Assembly (NCBI GenBank): GCA_905221605.1
Contig: CAJNDS010002375.1
Coordinates: forward strand, 160,001-224,000
From: Symbiodinium natans
Taxonomy: Eukaryota; Sar; Dinophyceae; Suessiales; Symbiodiniaceae
DNA: 64,000 nucleotides
Direction of reading: 5' to 3'
The translations under genes and the position numbers were made by a program. The notes under the pieces are model-generated. The model saw nothing but the letters and a program-made list of their open reading frames with translations, did not search any database and had not been told where the DNA came from. Position 1 is the first letter of the stretch. Each line of letters begins with the position of its first letter. Shown here in pieces: positions 20,581 through 32,349 of this stretch.

Positions 20581-23200
20581 CAGTGTTCACACTAGTACTG
20601 ATGACTAGGACATCTATACTCCCCTTAGAACCTTAATACAAAACACATGTTTAATCACCCTCTTGGGTGTTATATAAACTAAAAAATAATCCCCGAGGGG
20701 GATATAGACATGAAGGCCCGACTCCACATCCCGAAATCCTGAAGCCCTAGTTTCAGGGTTTATGAGGCCTGTGGTTTACAGGGTCTTCCCAAGCCCCAAA
20801 CCCCCAAACCCACACTTTGAATTCCCAGCCGCCCTTTTTCCGGAGCACGGCTGGAGAAGTTGGGTGCCCGAAAAGGCTATCGCCCGAAAATGCGGGGGCT
20901 CTCCAGGCCCTCTCTGGAAGCGATATCTTAAACCCGAGTCGGGTTTCGGCTCGGTGTTTAGGGTTCAGGGTGTGTATAGGCATTCGGGCTAAGGGACCTC
21001 CCCTACTCCACTAAAGCCGAGCTCCGAATAATCCTAGCAAGGGCGAAGAAAGGGCTTCTTACACCCCAAGAACCCCAAAAAGCCCCAAACCCGCTTTAGC
21101 TCCCTGGCGGACCACATGGAGTCAGCTACCCTATACTAGAATTCAGGCATTCTGAACCTTCAACCCCCTTGAGGGACCATTTTGGTGCCCAAAATAATCC
21201 CCTTTGAACCCCTTCAACCTTTGAGGCCTAAACCCTCGACGAGAGCGCCCGGGTGCACCCGCGTCAAGGCTTCACAGCCACGTTGTTGGAGCTCGGACCC
21301 CCAGGCCCTGAGCCCGAAGCCCAAAGCCCCCAATCCCCCCCTAAGCCCCAAACCATTGCAGGTGTTGGGGCTCTTTTTTGGGGCTTTAGAGGCTTTAGGG
21401 TTGCTTCTGCTTTTAAGGCTTTGGGTCGCTAAAAGGTGGCTTTCGGGCTCTGTACTTCTGCAGGGTTGGGCTCAAGCTCCGCGGATTTGTTTAGGGTTTG
21501 GGTGAAGAGCCTGCTGTGACCAGCAGAACCCAAACACACACCAACCAGTCAACCCCAGAAGAGCTCCACAAGCAAGGTGGAGGGGTTTCAGCAGGCTCTG
21601 TACCTTCTGTTGAAACCCGAAACCCTAAACCCTATCCCCTAAACCCTATTTTGAAAACCCTAAACCCTAAACCCTATAACCCTTTTTTGAAAACCCTAAA
21701 CCCTAAACCCTAAATTTAACCCATGTACGGCCTGGGTCCATCAACTCCCCGGCTGTCGTGCAGAATCAATCATGGGGAGTGCGCGGCGGTCAATGCGCTG
21801 GGCGCATCTTCAAAGGATCGGACCCGCCGGCCACTCCGTGACTCAGTAGACACGTGTATAACTTCGGAACCTCCCCTGGGCCTTGCCGCCGAGACCCCAA
21901 ACCAACACTTAGACAACACCGAAACAAGTGTCGGGCAACACCCAAACAGTCATAGTTTGGCCCACAGTTCCCGAGACAAGCGCCGCATATGAAGGCGGCC
22001 CCAGTTGAATGGCTGCGCAGCACATTCGCTCGGATCTTTGCAGCACTTGTGCGGAGGCACGTGGGGCTCACTTTGGTGTTCGGGGTCCTGGGTAACCTAA
22101 ACCCTGAACCCTGAAAATCAGGTTCTTCCTTCAGTGAATTCGAAGTTCGGGCTCTTAGAGGGCAAACAAAGCCTTCGCACCTCAAGGTTGGCTTGGCTGT
22201 TGGTTAAGGGGAATATATAGGGTGCAGAGAACCCAGGGAGACCAATGCCCCCTTCAGGAGCGCACCTTGAGCTATGTAGGTGCCCTTGTCATGAACCACG
22301 GCGCCTCAAGTGTCATTCTGGGGGTATTCGGGCTCCCTGGGAACCTAGCGCGAAGAGACTAGAACCACGCGAAAAATGAGGCCGGGCCATCTTCATCCGG
22401 CTGCTCTGGAAGCGCCAAGTCCTCAGGCTCAGCTTGTTGGAGGCTTGTGAGTGAAGTTATTGCAAACACCAGGCCCGACCAAGTTAGAGCTACGGCCTGA
22501 GCCTTCTAAAAAGACTGGGGATGTGTTGACGACCCACACACACACAGACTCTACCGTCTTCTGATCCAGGTCCAGGCAGCTTGCACAGACCGACAACTAC
22601 CTGACACGAAGCAGATTTTCCAGCCATAGTTGGGATTCGATACCAAAGGCATCTTTGAGAAGCACACAAAACCACTAGTTGTGCTGCCAGGTCACCACGG
22701 ACACCTGACCAAACGATGCTCATGCCAAGTCTAGCATGCCCAACCCTGAAACAGCTCTGAAGGCGTTGCTAACACAGGCCCAGAAGCCAGAAACCTGCCT
22801 CAATTTCGAGAACCAGATCGCTATCAGACGATTGCTGTGCCTATCAGTCGTAGGTAGTCGTCGTAGTAGCTGTGGTAGTAGCAGCAGGAGTAGAAGTAGC
22901 ACTTCTTTGTCGTGGTAGTATTCTTAGTGTGTGTGTGTGTCATCCTCTGCAGGTTAGGGTTTGAGATTTAGGCTTCTGGGGCTCGCCAACGTGTGTTGCC
23001 ACCTGCCTAGCTGAGCCCTCAGGGCCACTCCACAGGGCTCGCTAACGCTTAGGGTTTAGGGTTCAGGGTTTCGGGTTTAAGGCTTAGCCCTAGTGTTTAG
23101 GGTTTTTGAGTTTAGGAGTTTGAAGTTTAGGGCTTCTTTGCAAACAAGCCACAGATCTCAGGGCTTTTTCGGGATTTAAAAGGCCTGCAAATGGTCCTAT
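20581..23200. other. Gene-poor stretch
   Basis: Degenerate telomere-like units lie near 20950, 21620-21715 and 23050-23130, and a GTA/GTC triplet patch at 22855-22920. A copy of the GCCACCYGCCTAGCWG motif lies at 22998. No gene is recognised. Confidence 0.4.
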
Positions 23201-24310
23201 TAGCATAGTGTTGGTCGCATATGGTGGCTATGATTTTGCAGGTACCCAACTAAGAATCTCATGGATGCACCGGTATTTCCAAGACCAGCTGTGGCGTCAT
23301 GAGGCCTACCAGGCGCGCACCACATGCATGCAAAACTGGCACAATCAAGGCGGCCGCTGTTGCAGACGACGATATAGAACAGACGAACTTCTCGCGCCTC
23401 ACCGTTGTTCTGCGCCCGGGCACGGAACGAATCGCCCTGGCAGGAAGTAGATATGTGGCGACCGTTTGGGTTTTGCTGCAAGCAAACCTGTGTCGCCGAA
23501 AGGCCCTCGCACGCTTGGGATGTCATCTGTGGTCATGTCAAGTAATTTCCTCTGGCGCCGCAAAACTATGCCAAAGATGACCGTCAACCCTATTTGTTCT
23601 TGACTCGTTCTTGTTCTTTCGCTATTGTTCTCATTGTTCCTGCTAGCCCTGTCTCATGATGACTGAGGAGAGTTAGCGGGGACCCAGAAGACCCCATGGT
23701 CAAAGCACCAGCTGCGGTGGCTGAGTCGGACGGACCCTTAGCCCGAGTCGCATGTTGGCCGCCTGTAAACTAACCCTATACAACGCCACACACACACATC
23801 GACTGCGTGCTCCAGACCTACTGGTTCTTAGGGGAGAGTGAAGGTACTAGGCGCGTTTATATAATCCCTGAAAGGGTATCCATAGGGGGGTGATATAAGG
23901 TACCGAATTCCCTCATTCCCTGCTAAGGTCGATCTCATGTCCAGAAGACCACTCTCCGGCCTCGGACAGCGCCGGGCGGTGCATGACGCCATCGAGGCGT
24001 AGCTGCGTGCCATCGAAGCGGATCATCTGATGGAGGCCTCCCCAGCAGCAGCGGAAGACGGATCCGATTTAAAAGGTCGTGTCAGTCCATTATCGTGATC
24101 ATGCCCCCTCGATTTTCACAAGTGCCGCTGCCACTGCGCAGCACATTTTCTCTCTCTGCTACATCCTGACCCCCTAAACTACGACCATCTGACGCCAAGG
24201 CTGCGGCGATGGCGCCGCAACCAGGAGACCCACACAGAGGAGTCCTTGGCGTCGGCTGAGGATCGACTAAAAGATCGTGCCCATGTTTCCCCAACGGGCA
24301 CCTTCGCAAT
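23201..24310. other. Possible exon stretch, unresolved
   Basis: A plus-strand frame around 23340-23480 gives a protein-like segment (GTIKAAAVADDDIEQTNFSR, then LTVVLRPGTERIALAG). I do not recognise the family and cannot define exon borders. A sequence near 23713 (TGGCTGAGTCGG) fits the tRNA A-box pattern, but no matching B box was found. Confidence 0.25.
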
Positions 24311-25640
24311 TCTCTAAATTCTGGTCCTTTCTGGGTCTAAGGGTTTACCCCAAACCCTTAACCCTAAACCCTAAACCCTAAACCCGAAACCCGAAACCCT
24401 AAACCCAACGGTTTTTCGGGTGTAGGGGCGACCACCTGGCCTCTCGACGCTGGCACTGCTGGCATTGTCGGATAGAGAGACATGCAGTCACTAGTGCTGC
24501 TCCTCTGTTCACGTGCTGTGCATTAAAGCCGCAACTTCCATCCCTGGCCGAGCCCAAGCCCGGAGGTTTCCTATGAACATGATCTCGAGAACGGCCCAAA
24601 TCAACGAGTTCCAGGATGTTCCAAGCAACAGCACCTGCACACAACAGTCTCCTCCACACCAAACTCCCTTCCACTTACTGCAACTCCAAGCTTAACTTAC
24701 GTGTTTTGGAAGCCCTTCAAAAGCAAAAGATGATGGTCCCGGATACGGGCAACCCAACTACAACCAAAACATATGCCAAAGTACGGACCAATTGCATCCC
24801 ATACTGCCCCCTCGATTGCGATTATACTAATTTGGAAAATATTAAGATTAGTTCTTTTTAACGCTTTTGCATATTGAACGCGGGGGTTTCCGACATGAGG
24901 GGGACCTTGTTGGGGTCCCGACAATAAGGGAACGTTGGGGGCCTCTTGTTCTCGTCGGAAACCCCGAAAACTACCAACTGCTTAAGACCCCCAAAAAAGT
25001 AAAAAAGACTCTTCCTTAAAAGCATATGCACCTGACACCGACCACGATCGCCACTACCATTTGTTGTTTTTGCTGGAGGAGTGGGGGGTGGTGAAAGGGT
25101 TTAAGGGGCAAGGGTTTTTGGAAAAAAAAATTGGGTTTAGGGATTTTTTCTGAGTCCGAAAGCCCAAGCCCCTCAATTCTTGGGTGAGTGCAACTGGGGT
25201 TCTTGCAGGGTCGAGGTGCCGAAAGCGTCTGATTGCAGATAGTATTATTTTTACATAGTTTTTGGGGGTTCTTAAGCATTTTTACATAGTTTTGGGGGGT
25301 TCTTAAGCAAATGATAGAAAACTAGCCGAAGCGGCATCTCCTCTCGGCTCGTCCTCGTCGTCCCGTCCCTCCTGTCCCTCCTCCTCGTCCTCGTTCTGTG
25401 ACTCCTGTGTAGGGTTTAGGGTTTAGGGCTTGGGGTTTACGGGGCCAGTGAGTTTGATGGTTTGGGCCACGACTGCCCCTTTGCCAAGCGTCAGAATCTT
25501 GCTGGCTTTGGGACGGAGGGACCCCTCGAGGCTCTAGATGACCGAACCTCACCCGAAAGCCTCCCAGTTCCCAGGCCCCTCCTCCGGCATGACGTCGCTG
25601 ACCACGGCCTGCAGCTCGGACTCCACCGGCTTCTGGACTA
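24311..25640. other. Gene-poor stretch
   Basis: A CCCTAAA array lies near 24355-24405. A directly repeated TTTTTACATAGTTTTTGGGG unit lies at 25249-25300. No gene is recognised. Confidence 0.4.
24881..24966. mobile_element. Family C miniature element, copy 2 (best inverted ends)
   Basis: CGGGGGTTTCCGA at the left and TCGGAAACCCCG at the right form near-perfect inverted ends of an 86-bp unit. The core GGGACCTTGTTGGGGTCC and ATAAGGG is shared with copies at 27163 and 50520. Confidence 0.6.
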
Positions 25641-25659
25641 GCGACTTGCCTCATGGCAG

Positions 25660-25850
25660 TACACTTGCTTGCCATGGCCGCCGATGGCACCGTTAATCAC
25701 ATCAGAGCCCTTTTTGCATTGCCATGTTGCATGGAGCCGCTCAATGGGCGTGGAAAATCTTTTTGCTATGACTCCAATACCCACAACTTTCCCATGGCAC
25801 AAGCTCGCTATCAAAAAAGGATGCGCTAGCCGCGGCCTCCGTAACCCCTG
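25660..25850 (-). CDS. Exon-like fragment, unknown function
   Basis: The minus strand gives a protein-like stretch containing HGKVVGIGVIAKRFSTPIER and then GSDVINGAIGGHGKQVYC. The composition is plausible, but no family is recognised and borders are undefined. Opposite-strand frames are shorter. Confidence 0.22.
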
Positions 25851-27120
25851 AAGTCTGCAGTTAGGTGGCGGAAGGCGTCGTCGAAGTCCCTGCACTTGGT
25901 CTTGATCACCTTTGCATCTGATTAAAATGGAATGATTTCCGTCTTGAAGCGATGTTTGGTAATTTCGGGATGACGTCAAGTCAAGCCCTGTTCGTATTGT
26001 TTGCTCATCCTGCACAGCTCTTGCGACACCTCTCGCTTGACAACGTGACAATTCTGGTCCCTTTGAAGATCAACGAGGGTTACGAACAGCGAAGCCCTTC
26101 AAAGGACTCGCTTACAAGCCTTACACCACTGTGCTTGGGCTCTGGCGTCTTGGCTGTTCGCCACGAGAAACCTGCACTTGCAGATCTGAGGTGTCCAAAA
26201 TGCAGGGCCTGCGCAACTCCCGAACCCATTCTTCCGCAACTGGCCCCTGACCTTCAAAGGCATCCAAACCAAATCCCCAACCCTAACGCCGAAACACCGA
26301 GCCTTTGGTTCACAAGCAGCCCAGCCGGGAGCTGTCGCAGCATCCTTGGTCAGTTGTCAGTTCTAGTTGCTGTTTCCATGGTTGCATGGTTAGTACTTGG
26401 TAGTTGTGCAGGTAGATTATATTTCATCCCGTTCATGATCATCATGTTCTTCTTCTTGCTCTTATTCTTCTTCTTCGTGCGTTGGTACTGTCTTAGAAAT
26501 TAGGCGACTTCTGCTTGAATCAGACCAGCAGCGCGGACAGGGAGAAGCTGATGGCGCGGCAGTTTCGAGTGCCTGGGCGCCACGGGATGTGCAAGGTGGA
26601 AGCACCAAGGCAGTACCCCTAAGGGTCCATGTGCCTAATATGGAATGCTGGGGCCTTCAAAGTACCTGCTATATTGGGGCTCTGGGGCCCAAGTATAAAA
26701 TCATGAGGTACATGGATGCTTCGAGTACTGCTAACGACCATCCAGACTCAGCAGTGCTGCATAAAGTTGCACCACTTCGACGGCAGAGGGCTGTTGCTAC
26801 TGCTACTGCTTCTTCTTCGTCTTCTTCTTCTCCACCCCCTACTCCCTCGATGATATGTGTTGCACACTTGCGCAGACTGGAGACTGCTAGTCACAAAACA
26901 ACAAGCAGAATGCTTCAGGGGCTAACTGACGTGACTAAGTTAAAGTGTCTTGAAATCTTGGACAACCCTAAACCCTACACCCTAAGCCCGAAATCTTGGT
27001 GGCATTGGCATTCCGAGCTTCTGGGATCACTCTGAGTTCCCTGCGGCACTCCAATGCAAGGCTGGCCATGTCGCTCTCCTCCTGTCAAAGCTTGAAAAAC
27101 AAAACCACATGGGGGTTTAG
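25851..27120. other. Unresolved open frames, no gene recognised
   Basis: Plus-strand frames at 25952-26503 and 26589-27035 are open. The first ends in a hydrophobic Phe/Leu-rich tail that comes largely from a TTC-rich DNA tract, so it may be spurious. Confidence 0.25.
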
Positions 27121-27760
27121 GGTTTAGAGTTTAGGGCTTGGGGTCTGCAGTTTGTTTACGATATTAGGGGGGGGGGGTGGGTACCTTATTGGGGTCCTTA
27201 TGATAAGGGGATCCTACTATTTGGGGATTTTATATTGGGTGTCCCCTATCTTCGTCCCTCACGTGGTGGCAAACAGACCTGCTTGGACCATGTTCTGCCA
27301 ACCCCCAAACAGAACCAAAAAGTGACGACTCCCGAATCCGACTCGAAATTCCAAATGTAGGGTTTAGGGTTTAGGGTTTAGGGTTTAGGGTTTAGGGTTT
27401 AGGGTTTTTTTTTTTTTTTAAACTCCTTTTCGGGCGAGCTTACAGCTAGGGTAGGTTACGAAACAGGGGTTTAGGGTTTAGGGTTTAGGGTTTAGGGTTT
27501 AGGGTTTAGGGTTTAGGTCTACTGGCCACCCTAATCTCTAAACCCTAAACCGTGACGGCCTGGCTCCGCACAAGCAGCACGTCCTTCGGGCCGAAACACT
27601 TTTGCAGTAGCCCCATCCCACAAGCATGCCACGAATTTGTTGTACCGTTTGCGGGGGCGGGGGGGGGGGGGTGAATCGATCAATGGGATGAGTCGCTTAT
27701 GTCTTAGCCAGCCTAGAATTCTGAGTCAGCGCAGCTTGCAGCTAGGTCCCATTCTCAAGC
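27121..27760. repeat. TTTAGGG arrays in both orientations with a Family C copy
   Basis: Family C copy 3 lies at about 27163-27262 (GTACCTTATTGGGGTCCTTA, ATAAGGGGATCCTACTA). TTTAGGG arrays follow at 27356-27407 and 27469-27518, separated by a run of T and a short unique segment. An inverted CCCTAAACC follows at 27541, and a G homopolymer at 27657-27671. Confidence 0.7.
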
Positions 27761-28204
27761 CTCCATGGTGTAGGGTAAGAACTCCGTTAGATTAAGATTG
27801 AAAACTTGGGGCTCGAATCTGCAGATAAGCTTGAACTAGGGGAGCCAGCTTGTTGGATGGCTCCTTGGGCGCAGCTGGAGGTGAAACTGTTGAACTTAGT
27901 GCGGACAACATGCCAACATTCCCGACAGCCGAACATTGCCAGCAACGCTCAGAGCCCCCCGAAACAGCCAATGCAAAAGTCCCTGAGCTCCAAACTCTGA
28001 GCCATGCATTGCCAAGCTCTTGCCCTAAACCCCAACCCTACATTTGAGAACCCCTTAACCCCGAAAACCCCAGAGACCTCGGGGTAGGCAGCTGCAGCAG
28101 ACAGAATGGCCAACAGAGCCTCGGACTTCTAACGCTTGAAACTTTCTTGGAGGATACTGTCAGCTCCGGCTCAAGAAAAATGCTAAGCCTTAAGCCTATA
28201 GCTT

Positions 28205-28307
28205 GGGATGTTCCCCTTATACTGTCCTTAATAGGGATTGGAATACCCCCTACCATACTGCCTAATGCCTACTAAGTAAGGCCTGTTAGTGTGAGGGGGC
28301 ATTTCCC
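28205..28307. mobile_element. Family B miniature element, copy 2
   Basis: GGGATGTTCCCCTTATACTG at the left and CTGTTAGTGTGAGGGGGCAT at the right are inverted. The interior has ATAGGGATTGGAATACCCCC. Confidence 0.55.
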
Positions 28308-29730
28308 AACGTGTAGCTCTTTCGACCTGCCAGGCAGCATCGAGCTTTGCGGCCGCAGGCCGCAGGAAGACGTAGACCTCTGAGGGCAAAGAAAGGTTAG
28401 GAATGTTGAGGTTGAATAATGCGAATAAGATAGCCTTATGATTGCTATATGTTCGCATTATGCTTACTGCGAAGGCACAGGTGTTTAGACTTTCAAAACA
28501 GCACGATTCGAGCTACACGAAAGGCGTGCGAAAAACAGAGACCTCCCTCTGCCACGTTAGGCGAAGCCACCGCTCCGGTGTGGCTTCCGGGCCAGCCAAG
28601 GGCATCGAAGAGTTCCCTGAGCCTTGGATCTTCGCAATCGGAGCACGAACCGCCCTTTGCATTTGCGGAGGATGTACGTCGTATAGACATAGACTTCACA
28701 AGGATGGGACTACCAAAGGCATTCGAGCGGTTAGAATTCCGCTCTGAAAACCTTGGCCAATTTTGTAGGGGGCTTGTGGCTAGAGATCCTGACCTGAGGG
28801 TCACCTGCACCAGGGCACAAGGCTGCAAAGGGTTATGAGGGGCGGCCAATTGGGGCTCAGGGTGAGGGGTTTGAGGTTAGGTTTGCGACTCCCACGCAGG
28901 CAGATTCGGGCTTCTAGCTCAGGGCACATCTTCCAGAAGACTTGCATGCGCGCAGAGATTGAGTTGCAAGAGCCCTGAAACCTTTTGAACCTGGAAGCTG
29001 CGCACGGAAACCCTAGACCCTAAAGCCTTTGCGGGTCCCCGGGCGGCTCTCTACCCTAAACCCTAAACTCGTGAGTCCCTGCTCTGGCCGCCGGTTTCCT
29101 TTTTGCTTGCGCCTTTTCCTCTGGTCGTTTGCCGGACTGGGTCGCTGGTCGCGAGGGCACCTCTTTCAAGGCGTTGGTACTTACAAAGGTTGGCGTAAAG
29201 TTTTCGCATTCTTTCATCCTTCATCGTCTGCAAAGCCTAGCATCTTGGAGTTGAGGCTTTGGGGATGGAGGGGGAGGTTGTTCTAGCGTCTCCCGCCTGG
29301 GAACATCCCAAAAGTTCCGGCCAATACTTAGTTTGGGATCTTGAGAAGCCCAACGCCTGTATTCCTTAGGCCAAGAGGATTTTGATGGGCTTTTTTGGAC
29401 TCCAGGCTCAGCCAAATCTGAACTTACCCACAGTGTCTGCGAAAAAATGTCTGGACCATCCTTCCGTGGGCTACATGCAAACAGGTGGGCATGGGCGCAT
29501 GTGCATGGATAGGACGGCATGACACACAGAGGCCAGGATTGCTAGGTGGTTTAGGGCCTAGGTTTTAACTAGGGTTAAGGGTTTCGGGCTAGGGTTTAGG
29601 GTTTAGGGCTTGTTTTGCCACCCGCCTCGGGTTTGGGGTTTAGGGTTTCGGTGGGGAGTTCAGGGGAGGTTTAGGCCCATGATGGAATGACGGAGGGGCG
29701 GTCATTTCTGAGCCCAGACTCCCCTGACTC
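28308..29730. other. Unresolved open frames, no gene recognised
   Basis: Frames on both strands at 28440-28850 and 29030-29520 are open and free of telomere-like units. A plus-strand segment (EDVRRIDIDFTRMGLPKAF) and a minus-strand segment (KSSWPKEYRRWASQDPKLSI) look protein-like, but neither is recognised. Telomere-like units resume at 29575. Confidence 0.25.
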
Positions 29731-29731
29731 C

Positions 29732-29787
29732 TTAGGGTTTAGGGTTTAGGGTTTAGGGTTTAGGGTTTAGGGTTTAGGGTTTAGGGT
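29732..29787. repeat. TTTAGGG array, eight units
   Basis: Eight uninterrupted units, followed directly by the degenerate tandem repeat at 29840. Confidence 0.9.
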
Positions 29788-29839
29788 GAGGAAACCTCCC
29801 CCCCTAAATCCTGCAGCTACCTTGAGGACGAACTCTGAG

Positions 29840-30165
29840 CCCTAAAGGGTTTATGGCTCACACACCTTCATAGGGATTATAGAGTAGAGACCGTTTTAAA
29901 TGTGAGCCCTAGAGGGCTTATGGTTCATCAGTGGTTCATCTGCCTTAATGGGGAGTAGTGAGGGGTATATGACCCCAATTTATGGTTCATATGCCTTAAT
30001 AGGGGATTATCGTACTGGAGGGTATATGAGCCACAATTTTAGGGTAACCAAATTTGCCCCAAAAGAGTCCATGGTTCATATACCTAAACCCTAAACCCCG
30101 AACCCCTAATCCGTTAGGGTCTATAATAGTAGAGGGTATCTGAACCCCAACTTTCGGGTACATGT
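29840..30165. repeat. Degenerate tandem repeat, unit about 90-110 bp
   Basis: A unit with TTATGGTTCATATGCCTTAA, then GGGATTATAGTAGAGGGTAT and ATGAGCCCCAATTT recurs three to four times with drift. It is non-coding. Confidence 0.6.
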
Positions 30166-30315
30166 GGCGGGAGCCTTCTCGGCCACCTCCAGCAGCTCCT
30201 CCGTGCTTTTGGCTTAGGGTTTAGGGTTTAGGGTTTAGGGTTTAGGGTACCTGTAACCCCAACAATAACTGTACCTTATAAGCCCTAAGTCCTCCAAGTA
30301 GATGATGGGTCATAA

Positions 30316-30336
30316 GTACCCATGAACCTCCAAGTA
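30316..30336. mobile_element. Family A right end only (truncated copy 4)
   Basis: GTACCCATGAACCTCCAAGT with no matching left end. It lies beside a TTTAGGG stretch (30215-30247). Confidence 0.45.
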
Positions 30337-30654
30337 GTCCACGGTGTTCTAAGGGTTTGGGGGTGTGGGAGCCGTTAATTCTCAATGGATGGGGGTTGCT
30401 GTGAATCACTGTAAGTAGCCATGCTCGTGGAAGAGGCTCTTGTTCCGGATGAGTCCTCCGGGCAATGCCCTTTCCGCCCCCCGCCCCCTCCCCCCCCCCG
30501 CATTGCCGCACGCAGCACAACTCCATCTGACGTCTGTGATGTTGCCCAGGCACCCTAAACCCTAAACCCTAAACCCTAAAACGTGCGCTGAAGGTACTGT
30601 AATCCAGCACCGCCTCAAGCACTCAGCCCTGAGCATCTGTAGATCAAACCCGAG

Positions 30655-30905
30655 TCAGGACGCCTCCAGCGCCAGGCGCTGACGTGGGTCGAGGCGGGCG
30701 AAACGCGTGGCCATGTCCTCACCTCGGGCTATAAGCCCTACAGGCTGAGGGCTTGAGTCGTAGTTCTTGAGGGCTTTTGCAGGATTGGGCTTCAGGGGTA
30801 GCCGCACAACGCAGAGCAGCCATCTCCCCGCTTCTTGAGCATTTGTTGCAAGGCCCCGCTCGGCTCGAAACTCTGAAGCCAAGAGAGCGTGCGAAGTAGC
30901 TATGC
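30655..30905 (-). CDS. Exon-like fragment, unknown function
   Basis: The minus strand encodes a protein-like segment ending ARGEDMATRFARLDPRQRLA-LEAS and then a stop. Upstream lies ERGLATNAQEAGRWLLCVVR. No family is recognised. The upstream side runs into a TATA/CATA microsatellite, so any acceptor must lie before it. Confidence 0.25.
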
Positions 30906-31160
30906 ACAAACATGCCGGCATACATATGTAGTACATATATGTATGTGTATGCATATGTATAAATACATATATATACATATATATATATATATTTAATTTA
31001 GATTTGTACTTATCTATTTATTTATGCTTATGCTTATGCTTATGCTTATGCTTATGCTTATACTTATACTTGTACTTATACTTCTACTTCTACTTATACT
31101 TATATTTATATTTATATTTGTATTTTGTTTTTATACACACATACATATATATACACACAT
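30900..31160. repeat. TATA tract and TTATGC/TTATAC minisatellite
   Basis: A TATA/CATA patch is followed by a hexamer array whose unit drifts from CTTATG to CTTATA to CTTCTA to TTTATA over 31022-31125. The plus-strand Leu-rich and Tyr-rich frames here come from the repeat. Confidence 0.85.
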
Positions 31161-31668
31161 GCACATACCCCCGCAAGCCAGTATGCCAAGATGCACCAGG
31201 AGTCGACGCCATGATGTTCGCAGGCGCGGCCACCCGCCTGCGGCAGAAATCGCTTGGGACAACTCCGAACACCAGGCCAGGAGGCCTACTGACAGCTATT
31301 ACGATCAGTATTATTCTTGTTACTATTCTTTACTTCCATTATCAGTATTATTGTCATAAAAAAAGAATATGAGTGCATATGTAACACATGTATATATGCA
31401 TGTGTGTTTATGTATACTTTGTATAGAATAGATAGCAGACCTACTGGCCGAATTGAAGCCACTGTGAAGTGCAGCCGGCTATGGCGCCGGTGCGTTCCAG
31501 CCAGACTCACCTCCGCAAGACTTCGTAGTAAGCGACCCAACATGCCTAGGGCCTACATGCGGATTGCTGGCAATCTTGAGCTTTTGGGTCCAGACATTGC
31601 TTGGCACCCCTCCCTGTGAAACTGAAACAGGCGGTCTCCATCCACCACCTTGGGTTCAAACAGTTGCG

Positions 31669-31772
31669 AAATATGGGGGTTTACGAAAATACGGGACCCC
31701 TAACATACAATGCCAATTCCCTGATAGTAAGGACCCCAATAAGGCACCCCCTATTTTTCAAGGGGGACTCTT
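31669..31772. mobile_element. Family C miniature element, copy 4
   Basis: GGGGGTTTACGAAAATACGG and GACCCC at the left, AGTAAGGACCCCAATAAGGC inside, and CCCCTATTTTTCAAGGGGG at the right. The left 25 bp match copy 1 at 5026. Confidence 0.5.
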
Positions 31773-31875
31773 TCAACGTTGCTCGGACCACGACCGTGCC
31801 GTAGTGGAGAAAGTGCGCAAGGCTTCAGCTCACGGTGTTCGGCCAAGATTTCCTAGCTCCTGCATGTCCAGCAGA

Positions 31876-32349
31876 TCACTTCTTTACCCAAACATCGCCG
31901 TTGCTCCAGGTAATGGAGTACTGCGCCTCCAAAGAGATAGTGCCGAAGAAGGTCTGGCCATCGATGCTGAGAACGAGGGTGTCGCTGATGTTGCAAGGTA
32001 TCCGGCAGGTTGTGATACGGGGCACCCAGGCAGCACTTACTTCCAGAAAGGAGCCAGAAACGGCGCCCACATGCTTGCCGTCTGCCTTTCGGTACCAGCT
32101 GCCCTGCAAGCATTCCAGAACATGGTGTGACAGGACTTCGTCCCCGCCCATGCCAATGCCTAGACCTATATCGGGCTCAGCAAAAACACTGATCCCGGGC
32201 AATGTGCGATGCACAATCACGTCCGTTTGCTCGGGCCGTCCTTCACAGCACAACTTGCAGTTGGAGGGTTTGCCACTGGTCCCAGAGCCAGCAGCGCAAA
32301 GTTGAAAAGGGAAAAGCCATCCCGGCAAAGGTTGCTGAACATCGGGCAT
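31876..32349 (-). CDS. Exon-like fragment with GSWYRKADG / WSNGDVWVK motifs
   Basis: A minus-strand frame of up to 157 codons contains LQGSWYRKADGKHVG, a middle SIDGQTFFG, and ITWSNGDVWVKK. The order G-x-W ... DG ... ITWxxGDxW matches a short beta-rich repeat that I recall from many dinoflagellate predicted proteins; it has no assigned function. The upstream part of the frame is less convincing and may be intron. Exon borders are not resolved. Confidence 0.35.
   Translation of the reverse strand: MPDVQQPLPGWLFPFQLCAAGSGTSGKPSNCKLCCEGRPEQTDVIVHRTLPGISVFAEPDIGLGIGMGGDEVLSHHVLECLQGSWYRKADGKHVGAVSGSFLEVSAAWVPRITTCRIPCNISDTLVLSIDGQTFFGTISLEAQYSITWSNGDVWVKK

Noticed and set aside
23713-23724. Perfect tRNA A-box match TGGCTGAGTCGG
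   Set aside because: No B box follows within a normal distance, and the clover-leaf cannot be drawn.
26380-26503. Membrane protein from the Phe/Leu-rich end of a plus-strand frame
   Set aside because: The hydrophobic tail comes mostly from a TTC/CTT-rich DNA tract.
27760-27830. tRNA-like segment (A-box-like TGGTGTAGGGTA, B-box-like GGCTCGAATCT, correct spacing)
   Set aside because: The T-stem pairs only 4 of 5 and the acceptor arms do not pair, so it is not a tRNA gene. A decayed tRNA-derived SINE remains possible.
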